The notes under the pieces were generated by a model. That model did no database searches and was not told the origin of the DNA. It saw nothing but the letters and a program-made list of their open reading frames with translations. Positions 54,901 to 56,157 of a stretch of DNA of 64,000 nt are shown piece by piece. The translations under genes were made by a program, and so were the position numbers. This DNA comes from Pycnopodia helianthoides (Eukaryota; Echinodermata; Asteroidea; Forcipulatida; Asteriidae): NCBI GenBank assembly GCA_032158295.1, contig CM063261.1:1922001-1986000 (forward strand). The letters are read 5' to 3'. Position 1 is the first letter of the stretch. Each line of letters opens with the position of its first letter.

Positions 54901-56157
54901 GATAGCAGAGGGGTTAAACGTCTTTGACAAAAAAAAATTGTATTTCTGTATATGCAGTGAAAAAGGTACAGCCTTGCACTATTTATTTGACTTGTACCCG
55001 ACTTGCGTGTGTACATTTTCACTATCCCGTGTGATAATTTGTGTGTGATATTTCCATGTGAAACAAAATTTCACACAAAATTTCACACAGGCAGGTTGCT
55101 GACTTTCGACTAGCCGGCTGGGTGACCGACCCTAAGAAGCAAGATTGACCAGCCTGCAACACTCCTGACTAGTGTTTGTTCACCTGGCTAGTGACTAAAT
55201 CAAGCCCTCACAACCCCAGTAATTAGAACCCATTACATTTCATGTAAAAATAAACAACCTGTTGCTGGTTTTTTGACCAGCCTGCTGGGCTACCTAAAGA
55301 AGCAAGATTGACCAGCCTGCAAACACTCTTGACTAGTGTTTGCACGCACCACAGTGTGAGGCAATTGAATAAAGAACTTATTTTGGGGGGGAGGTTGACT
55401 CCTGACAAGAATACTCTCTGTACCGCCTTGGAAATCAGCCACAACCGACCTTGCACTTTTTAATCTAGGGTCATGTTCCCTCGCTGTATCTGGTGTTCAG
55501 GTACAATCTGTTATTTCTGGAAAATGCAAACAAACTTGATTCTCAGAATCTCCTCCAGGGATGGTCTCGGGAGTTGACACAGCTTTCCCCCGAGTGAATT
55601 GCACAGAGAGGTCAAACTGAAACTGGGATAAAGAAGGTGGATGTCGAAAGAACTGGTTTGCAAAGAAGGGGGGGTTGATGGTATTATTTGGCCTGTTTTT
55701 GACCTGGTTGGTTCAATTTTTTTAACTGTCTGCTTGTGTGAGGTATTTTCGACAGACTAGGTAGGTTCCCTTGTTGTCTTCTAAACTCTGGGGGGCTTGT
55801 GAAAGCCCTTAGCTTTTGTCTGGATGCTGTGGGGAACGTCTGGGTGCTGTAGGGAGCGCGTCTGGGTACACCGGGCGTGTTTGGGTACTCTGTACATTGG
55901 TGGTAGAGACTCCTTGTAGACAAGTCAATTAGCTGGGTAACTCTTGATGAGATTTTGAACACAAAACAAGCAACGCAGAAAAAACAGACATAATGAAGTT
56001 ACACGTACATGTACACACACAAAAATTCAAATGTTGAATACAAAATTTGAAATGTTAGTTAGAAAAAGAGATCTTTTGGAAGAAATTTATGACTTACTTC
56101 TTGGGTCTTCAACGTCTGATTCTGAGGTGTAGGAAGACACCGTTGATTGCGATGAAC
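3872..56157 (-). CDS. DLG5: DLG5 ortholog (MAGUK scaffold), 21 coding exons, 5' end incomplete
   Basis: Joined minus-strand exons: 56098-56157, 23326-24985, 15454-15592, 14555-14664, 13841-13943, 13298-13468, 10599-12756, 10177-10321, 9705-9858, 9287-9389, 8833-8986, 8460-8646, 8071-8173, 7239-7455, 6625-6818, 5910-5951, 5391-5491, 5078-5205, 4735-4847, 4477-4586, 3872-3978. All junctions are GT-AG and in phase, except for one apparent base deletion in 5391-5491. The visible product is about 2,085 residues: coiled coil ~90-570, PDZ1 ~620-700, PDZ2 ~705-785, disordered linker ~785-1515, PDZ3 ~1517-1600, PDZ4 ~1665-1748, SH3 ~1755-1822, GUK ~1890-2060. This order is specific to DLG5 among MAGUKs, which usually have three PDZ domains and no long coiled coil. 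Known family role: non-enzymatic scaffold at cell junctions, in polarity and at the ciliary base. The N-terminal roughly 100 residues of the vertebrate protein were not found, so the true start is not assigned. Confidence 0.93.
4120..4441. mobile_element. GGGCCCAATTTCATAG element split by a nested hairpin element
   Basis: Ends GGCCCATTTCATACAGCTGC and AAGCTCTATATAATTGGGCC mark a member of the 181-bp family. At 322 bp it is too long because a second inverted-repeat element (4255-4394) sits inside. Located in the last DLG5 intron. Confidence 0.75.
4255..4394. mobile_element. 140-bp hairpin element nested in a MITE
   Basis: CAGAAAGGACTTATAAGACC at the left is mirrored by GGTCTTATAGGTCCTTTCTG at the right, followed inwards by TAGAAAGACCAAGTC/GACTTGGTCTTTCTA. 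Nearly perfect inverted repeat of about 35 bases. A second inner pair, GTAGAAAGGACTTATA and TTTTAAGTCCTTTCTAC, repeats the same motif. The order of nesting shows this insertion is younger than the host element. Confidence 0.75.
4477..4586 (-). CDS. DLG5: DLG5 coding exon: GUK C-terminal helices
   Basis: A 110-base exon, acceptor TTGTTGCAG, donor TCAG|GTAAGA. It encodes KEQKDPHYIPERVTNRLAKE, then LFEQAQKLEQEYRPLFS. It corresponds to vertebrate E-Q-R-D-P-I-Y and E-A-A-Q-K-L-E-Q-E-Y. Its 3' splice donor lies just 36 bases from a palindromic repeat element that ends at 4441. Confidence 0.96.
4735..4847 (-). CDS. DLG5: DLG5 coding exon: GUK, HCVLD to IFI segment
   Basis: A 113-base exon, acceptor CTTCGTAG, donor ATCAA|GTAAGT. 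It encodes GCHCVLDGVSPYVSERLQIL, then YPIVIFIRFKSAKQI. It matches the vertebrate R-H-C-L-L-D and Y-P-I-V-I-F-I-H-Y-K-S-A-K. This is the beta-sheet core and the last substrate-side region of the GUK fold. Confidence 0.96.
5078..5205 (-). CDS. DLG5: DLG5 coding exon: GUK middle
   Basis: A 128-base exon, acceptor CTTCTTCTAG, donor AAAAG|GTAACG. It encodes TVRTSSEIMQKDLDDNVYVD, then YQRRDSHFECIQSASVKEI. The YQRR and GUK core match vertebrate F-V-D-Y-K-R-R-S-G-H-F and S-I-K-E-I. It starts with two bases completing a codon, which reveals the phase problem of the exon before it. Confidence 0.95.
5391..5491 (-). CDS. DLG5: DLG5 coding exon: start of GUK domain, with apparent 1-base deletion
   Basis: A 101-base exon, acceptor TACTCACCAG, donor CCAA|GTAAGA. 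It opens in frame as HIKRPVVLLGPLADRVAAKI, then VDESP. After about position 5416 the family-matching sequence (DKYNRCLP, vertebrate G-K-F-C-R-C-P-L) continues in a different frame. The next exon needs one leftover base, but this exon as written gives none. Both facts are explained if one base is missing near CACCGACAAA. The P-loop position reads LGPLADRVA, without the GxGKS/T of active guanylate kinases, so no catalysis is expected. Confidence 0.85.
5609..5639 (+). other. Hammerhead-like core with stem-loop
   Basis: CTGATGA (5609-5615), then A, then GACTGG and CTAGTC able to pair as a six-base stem around AGCAGG, then GAAAC (5635-5639). This resembles the catalytic core of hammerhead ribozymes carried by Penelope-like retroelements. 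The extra A before the stem and the lack of a clear stem III make activity doubtful; it may be a degenerate retroelement end. Confidence 0.25.
5910..5951 (-). CDS. DLG5: DLG5 coding exon: 42-base mini-exon leading into GUK
   Basis: Only 42 bases, between acceptor AATTGACAG and donor CT|GTAAGT. It encodes EAVMPTYLRVEPLD, the strand that joins the hinge to the GUK domain (vertebrate A-Y-Q-R-V-Q-K-V-D). It is too short to appear as an open frame on its own and was found by frame and phase walking. Phase 1 in, phase 1 out. Confidence 0.88.
6295..6470 (-). mobile_element. SINE fragment, antisense
   Basis: Minus-strand end would begin TCGGGTGTAGTGGCTGAGCG (tRNA-like A-box region), followed by a B-box-like GACTCGAGGCC, GTGTCCTTGAGCAAGGCACT and GTGCCAGTGAGAGCTGGGGA. 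Same general layout as the full SINE at 33078-33428. In the intron before the mini-exon at 5910-5951. Confidence 0.5.
6625..6818 (-). CDS. DLG5: DLG5 coding exon: basic hinge between SH3 and GUK
   Basis: A 194-base exon, donor GAAG|GTAAGG. I chose acceptor CCTCTCCCAG (reading LLQKDQARKRSISQG) over the AG ten bases further in because only the first keeps frame. It encodes a strongly basic segment with ARRSLFRRKKHQRNNS, equal to the vertebrate A-R-R-S-F-F-R-R-K-H-K-H hinge, then an acidic Ser-rich run. Known MAGUK hinges carry regulatory protein-binding sites. Confidence 0.93.
7201..7231. repeat. ATT microsatellite next to the SH3 exon donor
   Basis: About ten ATT units. On the transcribed strand it begins directly after GTAAGTTC, the donor of exon 7239-7455. 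Confidence 0.9.
7239..7455 (-). CDS. DLG5: DLG5 coding exon: SH3 domain
   Basis: A 217-base exon, acceptor TGGTAACAG, donor CT|GTAAGT. It encodes DSLYIRAMVDYQSETEDQLS, then FKKDDILYVDDTMYNG and a CGQIPSKTL end. The ALYDY-type start appears as AMVDY, and the distal part is WTAWLLD. It is nearly collinear with vertebrate DLG5 SH3 (S-F-K-K-D-D-I-L-Y-V-D-D-T). In MAGUKs this domain binds the following GUK module within the same chain. An ATT microsatellite starts a few bases past the donor. Confidence 0.97.
7727..7886. mobile_element. GGGCCCAATTTCATAG family copy, diverged
   Basis: GGCCCAATTGCAAAGAGCTG at the start and AGTAGCTCTATGAAATTGCG at the end. Directly abuts a second copy at 7888-8046, so the pair forms a head-to-tail cluster in the intron between SH3 and PDZ4 exons. 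Confidence 0.65.
7888..8046. mobile_element. GGGCCCAATTTCATAG family copy, diverged
   Basis: GGGTCCAATTTCATAAAACT at the start, ACCAGTTACCAGCCAAAATA inside, and CTTAGCAGCTTTATGATGTA at the end. It ends about 25 bases from the splice donor of the second PDZ4 exon (8071). Confidence 0.6.
8071..8173 (-). CDS. DLG5: DLG5 coding exon: PDZ4, second half
   Basis: A 103-base exon, acceptor AACCCACAG, donor GGAA|GTAAGT. It encodes FNGVDLRCATAEQAATELQ and then EKVTILAQYNIG. It completes the fourth PDZ fold and leads into the SH3 domain. Same size and phases as the second exon of PDZ3. Confidence 0.95.
8460..8646 (-). CDS. DLG5: DLG5 coding exon: PDZ4, first half
   Basis: A 187-base exon, acceptor TTCATTAAG and donor GAG|GTATAG, a weaker donor than its neighbours. 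It encodes PRFVFLEKSGNSLGVGVFGG, then AVGIFVYEVQPDGVAAKPNG and LQVGDQILE. The ligand loop is NSLGVGV. Vertebrate PDZ4 reads P-R-V-V-F-I-K-K-S and G-V-F-V-A-E-V at the same places. Confidence 0.95.
8833..8986 (-). CDS. DLG5: DLG5 coding exon: PDZ3-PDZ4 linker
   Basis: A 154-base exon, acceptor TTTCCACAG, donor ACAG|GTGAGT. It encodes KMQRNSVCDSEDVTPTSTPG and later TGTMTPPTPRASRIYR, with several Thr-Pro sites. The vertebrate counterpart between PDZ3 and PDZ4 is also Thr/Pro-rich and ends in a basic S-R-I sequence. Phase 1 in, phase 2 out. Confidence 0.92.
9287..9389 (-). CDS. DLG5: DLG5 coding exon: PDZ3, second half
   Basis: A 103-base exon, acceptor TTGTTTTAG, donor CGAA|GTAAGT. It encodes FNGLNLRQATYDQAAIILS and then SISMKVMYNIR, the alpha-2 helix and final strand of PDZ3. 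Its length and phases (0 in, 1 out) are identical to the second PDZ4 exon at 8071-8173. Confidence 0.95.
9705..9858 (-). CDS. DLG5: DLG5 coding exon: PDZ3, first half
   Basis: A 154-base exon, acceptor GTGTATAG, donor GGAG|GTGAGT. It encodes RIIEIEKSTEPLGIRIIRG, then GGIFVHTVTPGSLAARAELQ and YGDQILE. The carboxylate-binding loop reads EPLGIRI, a good canonical PDZ ligand loop (x-phi-G-phi). It matches vertebrate PDZ3 (S-E-P-L-G-I-S-I). The exon ends in phase 0 right after QILE. Confidence 0.96.
10050..10100. repeat. Half copy of the GGGCCCAATTTCATAG element
   Basis: Only one end is left: CTGCTTAAGCAGCTCTATGA followed by AATTGGGCCC. A similar half copy ends at 9237 (AATCAGCTCTATAAAATTGG plus GCCC). 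Confidence 0.6.
10177..10321 (-). CDS. DLG5: DLG5 coding exon: Ser-rich linker before PDZ3
   Basis: A 145-base exon, acceptor CTCTCTAG, donor GAAGG|GTAAGT. The frame gives GSVSLSSSGGRDSPISLSL, then SFSEPGVSVTRECEG, without stops; the other two frames break. Vertebrate DLG5 has a similar Ser/Pro-rich run (E-R-G-S-V-S-H-S) right before PDZ3. It is non-globular and a probable phosphorylation region. Confidence 0.9.
10599..12756 (-). CDS. DLG5: DLG5 coding exon: end of PDZ2 and long disordered linker
   Basis: A 2,158-base exon, acceptor TTATTGTAG, donor AAAG|GTGAGA. It starts INGESVVNKQAKDVEQM and continues DAITLNVMRVSS (end of PDZ2), followed by about 680 residues of low-complexity linker rich in Ser, His, Arg, Pro and Asn. 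Visible features: an RS-like block with repeated SRESS/SRQSS units, a Pro-rich MVPPKPPSRNSS stretch of SH3-ligand type, a PPIY (PPxY, WW-ligand) motif near 10.9 kb, and many Ser/Thr-Pro sites. Open frame runs on past the donor to an in-frame stop at 10513-10515. The vertebrate linker is about 550 residues and poorly conserved, so length and composition agree with disorder. Confidence 0.94.
12815..13212 (-). mobile_element. SINE, antisense, with internal perfect palindrome
   Basis: On the plus strand it opens with an AAT-rich tail and AGGGCTTTATCACATCCAAG (mirror of the SINE tail with its AAGCGCT block), and ends near TCGAACCCACACTCTGCAGA, the complement of a tRNA-type B box. A 42-base perfect palindrome at 13067-13108 lies inside. 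Sits directly next to the acceptor of the long linker exon. Confidence 0.6.
13067..13108. repeat. 42-base perfect palindrome
   Basis: CATTACACAACACAAGGCAC, then AG, then GTGCCTTGTGTTGTGTAATG. The arms are exact complements with only a two-base centre. It seems to come from an inverted duplication of a SINE internal segment (GTGCATTACACAACAC is also typical SINE body). Confidence 0.95.
13298..13468 (-). CDS. DLG5: DLG5 coding exon: PDZ1-PDZ2 junction and start of PDZ2
   Basis: A 171-base exon (57 codons, phase 0 both ends), acceptor CTCCGTAG, donor TCG|GTAAGT. It opens with VVKRRRASGAKFCPVTLFL (end of PDZ1 and basic linker), then GVFVSRIEPGSISAKESGLM and VGDRLIS, the core of PDZ2. As in vertebrates, PDZ1 and PDZ2 sit directly together. 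The usual carboxylate-binding loop is replaced by a GMTVESG region, as in vertebrate PDZ2 where it is also atypical. Confidence 0.94.
13841..13943 (-). CDS. DLG5: DLG5 coding exon: PDZ1, second half
   Basis: A 103-base exon, acceptor GTTTTAAG, donor ATATG|GTGAGT. It encodes VNDCVLKVNDIDLTNGDR and then ALQAVKKARGVINM, the second half of a PDZ fold with its alpha-2 helix and final strand. It aligns with vertebrate PDZ1 (V-N-D-W-L-L-R-I-N-D-V-D-L). Splicing is phase 2 in and phase 0 out. Confidence 0.94.
14089..14337. repeat. 129-bp tandem duplication
   Basis: Two copies of a unit starting CAGGTCAGTGTA and ending TTTTGGACACCCTGTTT, differing at only a few bases. A third related fragment, GGTGTCTTGTAGACACCCTA, is at about 44428. 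GGTGTC/GACACC pairs inside each unit give a short hairpin. Confidence 0.85.
14332..14512. mobile_element. GGGCCCAATTTCATAG family copy, diverged
   Basis: TTTCATAGAGTTGCTTAAAC at the start and GGCAGTTGTATGAAAGCGGA at the end. Sits right after the 129-bp tandem duplication at 14089-14337. Confidence 0.5.
14555..14664 (-). CDS. DLG5: DLG5 coding exon: PDZ1, first half
   Basis: A 110-base exon, donor CTCAA|GTAAGT. It reads CAGFDFGDSKD, then DCSLIITKVDKGSLADGRL, closely matching the vertebrate PDZ1 (GFD, then I-F-V-T-K-V-D-K-G-S-I-A-D-G-R-L). I chose the acceptor at GACATGAG because it is the only nearby AG that keeps the frame with the preceding phase-0 exon. An earlier AG (CCACAAG) would run into a stop. 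Exact start is therefore slightly uncertain. Confidence 0.9.
14863..15020. repeat. Dispersed repeat, related to 35270-35440
   Basis: Shares the blocks AAAGATTTTCCCATGGAAGT and GCAAAATGAAAAAAGGCCTT with 35360-35410 (GAAGATTTCCCAATGAAAGT, GCAAAATGAAAACGGCCTC). Class unknown. Confidence 0.5.
15040..15170. mobile_element. Diverged copy of the GGCCGTGTCCG inverted-repeat element
   Basis: Contains GGCAGCTACAGCTATGGCTA at one side and ACCGTAGCCACCTATTCGGA plus CACGGCCGTCC at the other, the same layout as the element at 1837-1954. One terminal half is worn down. It lies in the intron just before the X-box-like site at 15358. Confidence 0.45.
15358..15370 (+). promoter_or_regulatory. RFX X-box-like site with nearby GC box
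   Basis: GTTGCCAAGCAAC fits the RFX consensus GTNRCC N(0-3) RGYAAC exactly. GGGCGGGGC lies 20 bases on. It is in a DLG5 intron 84 bases past the donor of exon 15454-15592. Function is inference. Confidence 0.25.
15454..15592 (-). CDS. DLG5: DLG5 coding exon: end of coiled coil and conserved HDSAID motif
   Basis: A 139-base exon, acceptor TGTTTTAG, donor CAG|GTGAGA. Its first base completes a Lys codon, and it ends in phase 0. It encodes the end of the coil (KDKMQKQSEKEM) and then HHSHDSAIDADSQEWETE, almost identical to the vertebrate DLG5 segment between coiled coil and PDZ1. The conservation of this short non-domain stretch suggests a binding or phosphorylation motif, which is inference. 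Confidence 0.95.
16103..16291. mobile_element. GGGCCCAATTTCATAG family copy
   Basis: GGGTCAAATTTCATAGAGCT at the start and AGCAGCTCTATGAATGGGCC at the end, with GACTGGTATCCTGCTCATTT inside. About 189 bp, non-coding. Confidence 0.75.
16750..16928. mobile_element. GGGCCCAATTTCATAG family copy, well preserved
   Basis: GGGCCCAATTTCATAGAGCT and AGCTGCTCTATGAAATTGGG plus CCC are near-perfect inverted ends; 179 bp, matching the copy at 2125-2305 along its length. Likely one of the younger copies. Confidence 0.8.
17015..17201. mobile_element. GGGCCCAATTTCATAG family copy, diverged
   Basis: GGCCCATTTTTATAAAGCTC at the start, ATGTTGGCTGGTAGCCTGTT inside, and AGGCTTTATGAGATTGGCCC at the end. Only 86 bp separates it from the previous copy. 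Confidence 0.65.
17985..18140 (+). repeat. Long inverted repeat, left arm of block B (copy 1)
   Basis: GGCCGGGATTGTCTGAAATT, then ACAAAATAAGGCTTTAAAAA and TGAGTAGGGCGTTACAAAAC, mirrored by 19730-19885. A sub-repeat of the last part of A recurs at 18150-18260 (GGTGGCCCAAGCATTTTG and GGGATTGTCTGAAAG). Confidence 0.75.
18301..18963 (+). pseudogene. Truncated Tc1/mariner-like transposase, copy 1
   Basis: A 220-codon frame. Residues ~40-65 form a helix-turn-helix (QREIAATCNVSRSSVQR), followed by a GRGGRKRLLSKRQ hook-like basic region and a second paired-type helical segment (SARIKSACRLMHVSDRTMRR). This is the usual N-terminal DNA-binding half of IS630/Tc1/mariner transposases. After NVWTDH, where the DDE catalytic core should begin, the frame goes into unrelated sequence and stops. 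No catalytic D, D or E/D is visible, so it is an internally deleted, non-autonomous derivative. The native start may be the Met at codon 27 (MVFRGL) rather than the first. Confidence 0.8.
19730..19885 (-). repeat. Long inverted repeat, right arm of block B (copy 1)
   Basis: Plus strand: AACGCCCTACTCAGCGATGA, TTTTAAAGCCTTATTTTGTA, AATTTCAGACAATCCCGGCC, the imperfect reverse complement of the left arm. Inner portions repeat the AACGCC and CCCCCC-ACAAAA blocks, so each end is itself made of iterated subunits. Confidence 0.75.
20383..21045 (+). pseudogene. Truncated Tc1/mariner-like transposase, copy 2
   Basis: Translation identical over all 220 residues to the copy at 18301-18963, including the point where the catalytic domain is lost. 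The deletion therefore came before the tandem duplication, and the duplication is recent or an assembly effect. Confidence 0.8.
22219..22242. repeat. CA microsatellite
   Basis: About 11 CA repeats just past the transposon array. Confidence 0.9.
23326..24985 (-). CDS. DLG5: DLG5 coding exon: long coiled-coil domain
   Basis: A 1,660-base exon, acceptor TTTACAG at 24986 and donor GTGAGT at 23325. It encodes about 553 residues, almost all charged heptad-like sequence rich in E, K, R, Q and D. Blocks shared with vertebrate DLG5 are GSSEVLNKMYDTAWDKYE, VMSERDDVHKEMEKL and RDRAFQERVKIMMERESIRT, followed by LCDKLRRERDRAVSDFAEAL near the end. It is probably a dimerisation and partner-binding rod. The first ~70 residues, before the coil, are Ser/Gly/His-rich and low complexity. 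Vertebrate DLG5 splits this region over several exons; here it is one exon, so introns were lost in this lineage or gained in the other. Confidence 0.95.
25540..25605 (-). repeat. Dispersed repeat with GTGCACGTGTG and CAGCCAATGAT
   Basis: GTGCACGTGTGTACGCGCCG then GACTCTCAGCCAATGATATT is the reverse complement of the centre of the inverted-repeat element at 49050-49172. Confidence 0.55.
25958..26230 (-). other. DLG5: Possible alternative first exon of DLG5
   Basis: Strong donor GTCGG|GTAAGT at 25957, in the correct phase to join exon 24985. Upstream, a GC-richer block on the minus strand has ATG at 26228-26230 opening MSDQAAAKACVDPPPCPAL, but this frame stops before the donor. The frame that joins the next exon is open (for example LVKLFLRKAQPFYYLEL) but has no ATG. 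It could be a 5' UTR exon from an internal promoter, or a false donor. Confidence 0.25.
27190..27460 (-). mobile_element. SINE, antisense
   Basis: The plus strand ends AGCTCGGCCACGACACGCCA, complement of a tRNA-like head GGCGTGTCGTGGCCGAGCTG, with ACTCGAACCCATACTCTACT as the complementary B box. The body GAAGAACAAAGCAATTATGT is shared with the SINE at 12815-13212. In the 31-kb intron. Confidence 0.65.
28385..28660. mobile_element. Two adjoining GGGCCCAATTTCATAG family fragments
   Basis: First copy from TGGGTCCCAAATCACAAAGC to about 28550; the second starts TTTCATAGAGCTGCTTAAAG and stops at ACATGGGACCCTGGTCTTTT, lacking its other end. Confidence 0.55.
29968..30175. repeat. Tandem repeat, three copies of about 70-80 bp
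   Basis: The unit is GGCTAGAGCTTGAGTCTATT plus GGAGAAGTGGGTTGA and a GGAGGCTGTTTTTTAGGAAC end. Copies vary in length. Confidence 0.75.
30700..30935 (-). mobile_element. Second SINE type, antisense
   Basis: GTGGGATTCGAACCGGGGGT (complement of a B box), then AACCACCGAGCCAACCTGAT (complement of an A-box region), preceded by a GGAGGGGAAAAAACCCAAAT body. This is a different tRNA head from the SINE at 33078. A related worn copy is at 42700-42845. Confidence 0.55.
31531..31552. repeat. Poly(A) tract
   Basis: About 22 A in a row in the 31-kb intron; a T tract of similar length is at 51748-51773. Confidence 0.9.
32568..32755 (+). promoter_or_regulatory. Pair of RFX X-box-like sites
   Basis: GTAGCCATAGCAAC (32568-32581) and GTAACCATGGCAAC (32742-32755), both exact fits to GTNRCC N(2) RGYAAC, 174 bases apart in the same orientation. 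They lie in unique, A-rich sequence of the 31-kb intron. RFX proteins control cilium genes in animals; the link to DLG5 is inference. Confidence 0.3.
33078..33428 (+). mobile_element. Full-length tRNA-derived SINE
   Basis: The head (33078-33167) looks like a leucine/serine-type tRNA with a long variable arm: A box TGGCCGAGCGG at 33086-33096, B box GGTTCGAATCC at 33145-33155, and pairing ends GGTGTCG/CGTGACACC. The body then carries GTGTCCCTGAGCAAGACACT, and the tail is AAGCGCTATATAAAAACCGA followed by ATT repeats. Pol III transcription from the internal promoter is expected for an active copy. This is the most complete SINE in the window. Confidence 0.85.
33886..34430. repeat. 37-bp minisatellite, about 14-15 units
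   Basis: Unit AACCCCACAACCAAACAAGT followed by CCTGCAGTCTGGTGTTT. Units are close to identical; variation is mainly ACAACC/ACATCC and TCC/GC/TAC before TGCAG. One degenerate unit interrupts near 34262-34300. Because 37 is not a multiple of three, it is open in several frames, which explains the odd repeated peptides there. Confidence 0.95.
35270..35440. repeat. Dispersed repeat, related to 14863-15020
   Basis: Same blocks as the copy at 14863-15020, with GATATTCCAGGCATG at the end. In the 31-kb intron. Confidence 0.5.
36510..36740. repeat. About 60-bp tandem repeat, four copies
   Basis: Unit GATTGAGGCAGTAGGGATCC plus TACATAAACTCACTTTGGTT plus GATTTTGGAA. Two unit variants alternate in the pattern a-b-b-a (CACTTTGG versus GATATTTG), so the array was amplified in steps. 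Confidence 0.8.
37205..37320 (-). mobile_element. SINE 3' fragment, antisense
   Basis: AAT repeats followed by TTATATAGCGCTTTATCACA and TCTCAAAGCGCTCAGTATTT, the mirror of the SINE tail at 33078-33428. 5' truncated, as is usual for retroposed copies. Confidence 0.65.
38863..39050. mobile_element. GGGCCCAATTTCATAG family copy, diverged
   Basis: TAACTTCATAAAGCTGTTAA at the start, AGGTTACCGACCAAAACACC inside, and TGCTTCATAAAACTAGGTCC at the end. Strongly diverged, hence older. Confidence 0.55.
42095..42250. mobile_element. GGGCCCAATTTCATAG family copy, diverged
   Basis: GGTTACCAGCCAAAATGCCA inside and CTGCTGTCATGAAATCAGAC at the right end identify the family. Left end is worn. Confidence 0.5.
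42508..42637. mobile_element. Copy of the GGCCGTGTCCG inverted-repeat element
   Basis: GTCCGAAATGGCTGCTACAG on the left is mirrored by TGTAGTTGCCAATTCGGATA plus CGGCC on the right. Inner ACGGCTATGGCT and AGTCGTAGCCGTAGCTG also mirror each other. About 130 bp, no open frame. Confidence 0.5.
42700..42845 (-). mobile_element. Second SINE type, worn copy, antisense
   Basis: GATGTGGGAGGAAAACCACA, then CGTGCCCCCGGCGGGCTTTA, then ACCACTAAGCCAACCCGCAT parallels the copy at 30700-30935. The B box is mutated. Confidence 0.45.
43078..43261. mobile_element. GGGCCCAATTTCATAG family copy
   Basis: GGCCCAATTTCATAGACCTG at the start and CTGCTTAAGCAGTAATTGGC at the end; the inner TTATGACTGGTATCCCGCTC is typical. 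Confidence 0.7.
45165..45375. repeat. Direct repeat, about 115-bp spacing, dispersed family
   Basis: TGTCATATTGCTGGCTGGCA and ATCATACTGCAGGCTGGCGT start two copies, each with a GTCAGACAGTAGGAGGGTTG-like end. A third copy is at 6505-6580 (ATCATATTACAGGCTGGCAA, GTCAGACAGTAGGAGGGTTG). Confidence 0.65.
46004..46159 (+). promoter_or_regulatory. Candidate regulatory cluster: CCAAT box, TGATGTCA x2, X-box
   Basis: TGATTGGTC (inverted CCAAT) near 46005, TGATGTCA near 46082, then TGATGTCACCTAGCAAC ending at 46159, where GTCACCTAGCAAC (46147-46159) fits the RFX X-box. The block is GC-richer than its surroundings and free of repeats. Known biology: RFX, CREB/ATF and NF-Y sites work together in some animal promoters. 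That they do so here is inference. Confidence 0.3.
46861..47016. mobile_element. GGGCCCAATTTCATAG family copy, diverged
   Basis: GCCCCCAATTCCGTAAGGCT at the start, TTTTGGCTGGTAACCCAGTC inside, and ACTTTATGAAATTGGGCAC at the end. Confidence 0.6.
47336..47705. repeat. Direct repeat of about 155 bp, spaced 215 bp
   Basis: 47336-47490 and 47551-47705 share CTTCTTTAAAGTAACGC, AACAGTCGCTAAAGACTATT and ACAAACAGCATAGTACT with about 85 percent visible identity. Local duplication; no coding frame. Confidence 0.75.
49050..49172. mobile_element. Small palindromic element with CpG-rich centre
   Basis: TCATTGACCACCATCTTTGATG at the left is mirrored by CATCAAAGATGGCGGTCGATGA at the right (inverted ends of about 22 bases, few mismatches), then GTGCACGCGTG/CACGCGTGCAC further in. 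Related single pieces occur at 25540-25605 and possibly 9500-9560. Confidence 0.7.
50345..50545. repeat. AAAT-type simple repeat region
   Basis: Long run of AATAAATA, AACTAAATAACT and AACAAATAAA units. Confidence 0.9.
52497..52997. mobile_element. 501-bp element with 32-base inverted ends
   Basis: Left end GGGGCTCCAAGGTCAA and right end TTGACCTTGGAGCCCC are perfect inverted repeats of 16 bases; after a four-base mismatch the match continues with AATTTTGTGAT. No open frame longer than a few dozen codons and no relation to the other repeats in the window. No clear target-site duplication. A MITE of unknown superfamily is most likely. Confidence 0.75.
53307..53431. mobile_element. 125-bp inverted-repeat element
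   Basis: TTAAAGATGCACTT at the left and AAATGCATCTTTAA at the right, followed by a 24-base A run. Non-coding, MITE-like. Confidence 0.5.
56098..56157 (-). CDS. DLG5: DLG5 coding exon: Ser-rich N-terminal segment
   Basis: A 60-base exon between acceptor TCTCCAG and donor GTAAGT. The frame gives SSQSTVSSYTSESDVEDPR, 19 codons plus one leftover base. That leftover matches the next exon at 24985, which needs two bases to complete a codon. Vertebrate DLG5 has a similar Ser-rich stretch just before its coiled coil (S-T-Y-S-V-L-S, then an acidic Ser-rich run). The support is the phase match, the clean splice sites and the composition. It lies 31 kb from the next exon, so transcript evidence would be the deciding check. 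Confidence 0.72.

Larger units (their letters stand above)
24986..56097. other. DLG5: 31-kb DLG5 intron
   Basis: The gap between the coiled-coil exon and the upstream exon. It holds SINEs, inverted-repeat elements, tandem repeats and a minisatellite, plus long stretches of unique AT-rich sequence. No open frame here resembles a known protein. Large 5' introns like this often carry enhancers; candidates are listed separately. Confidence 0.65.
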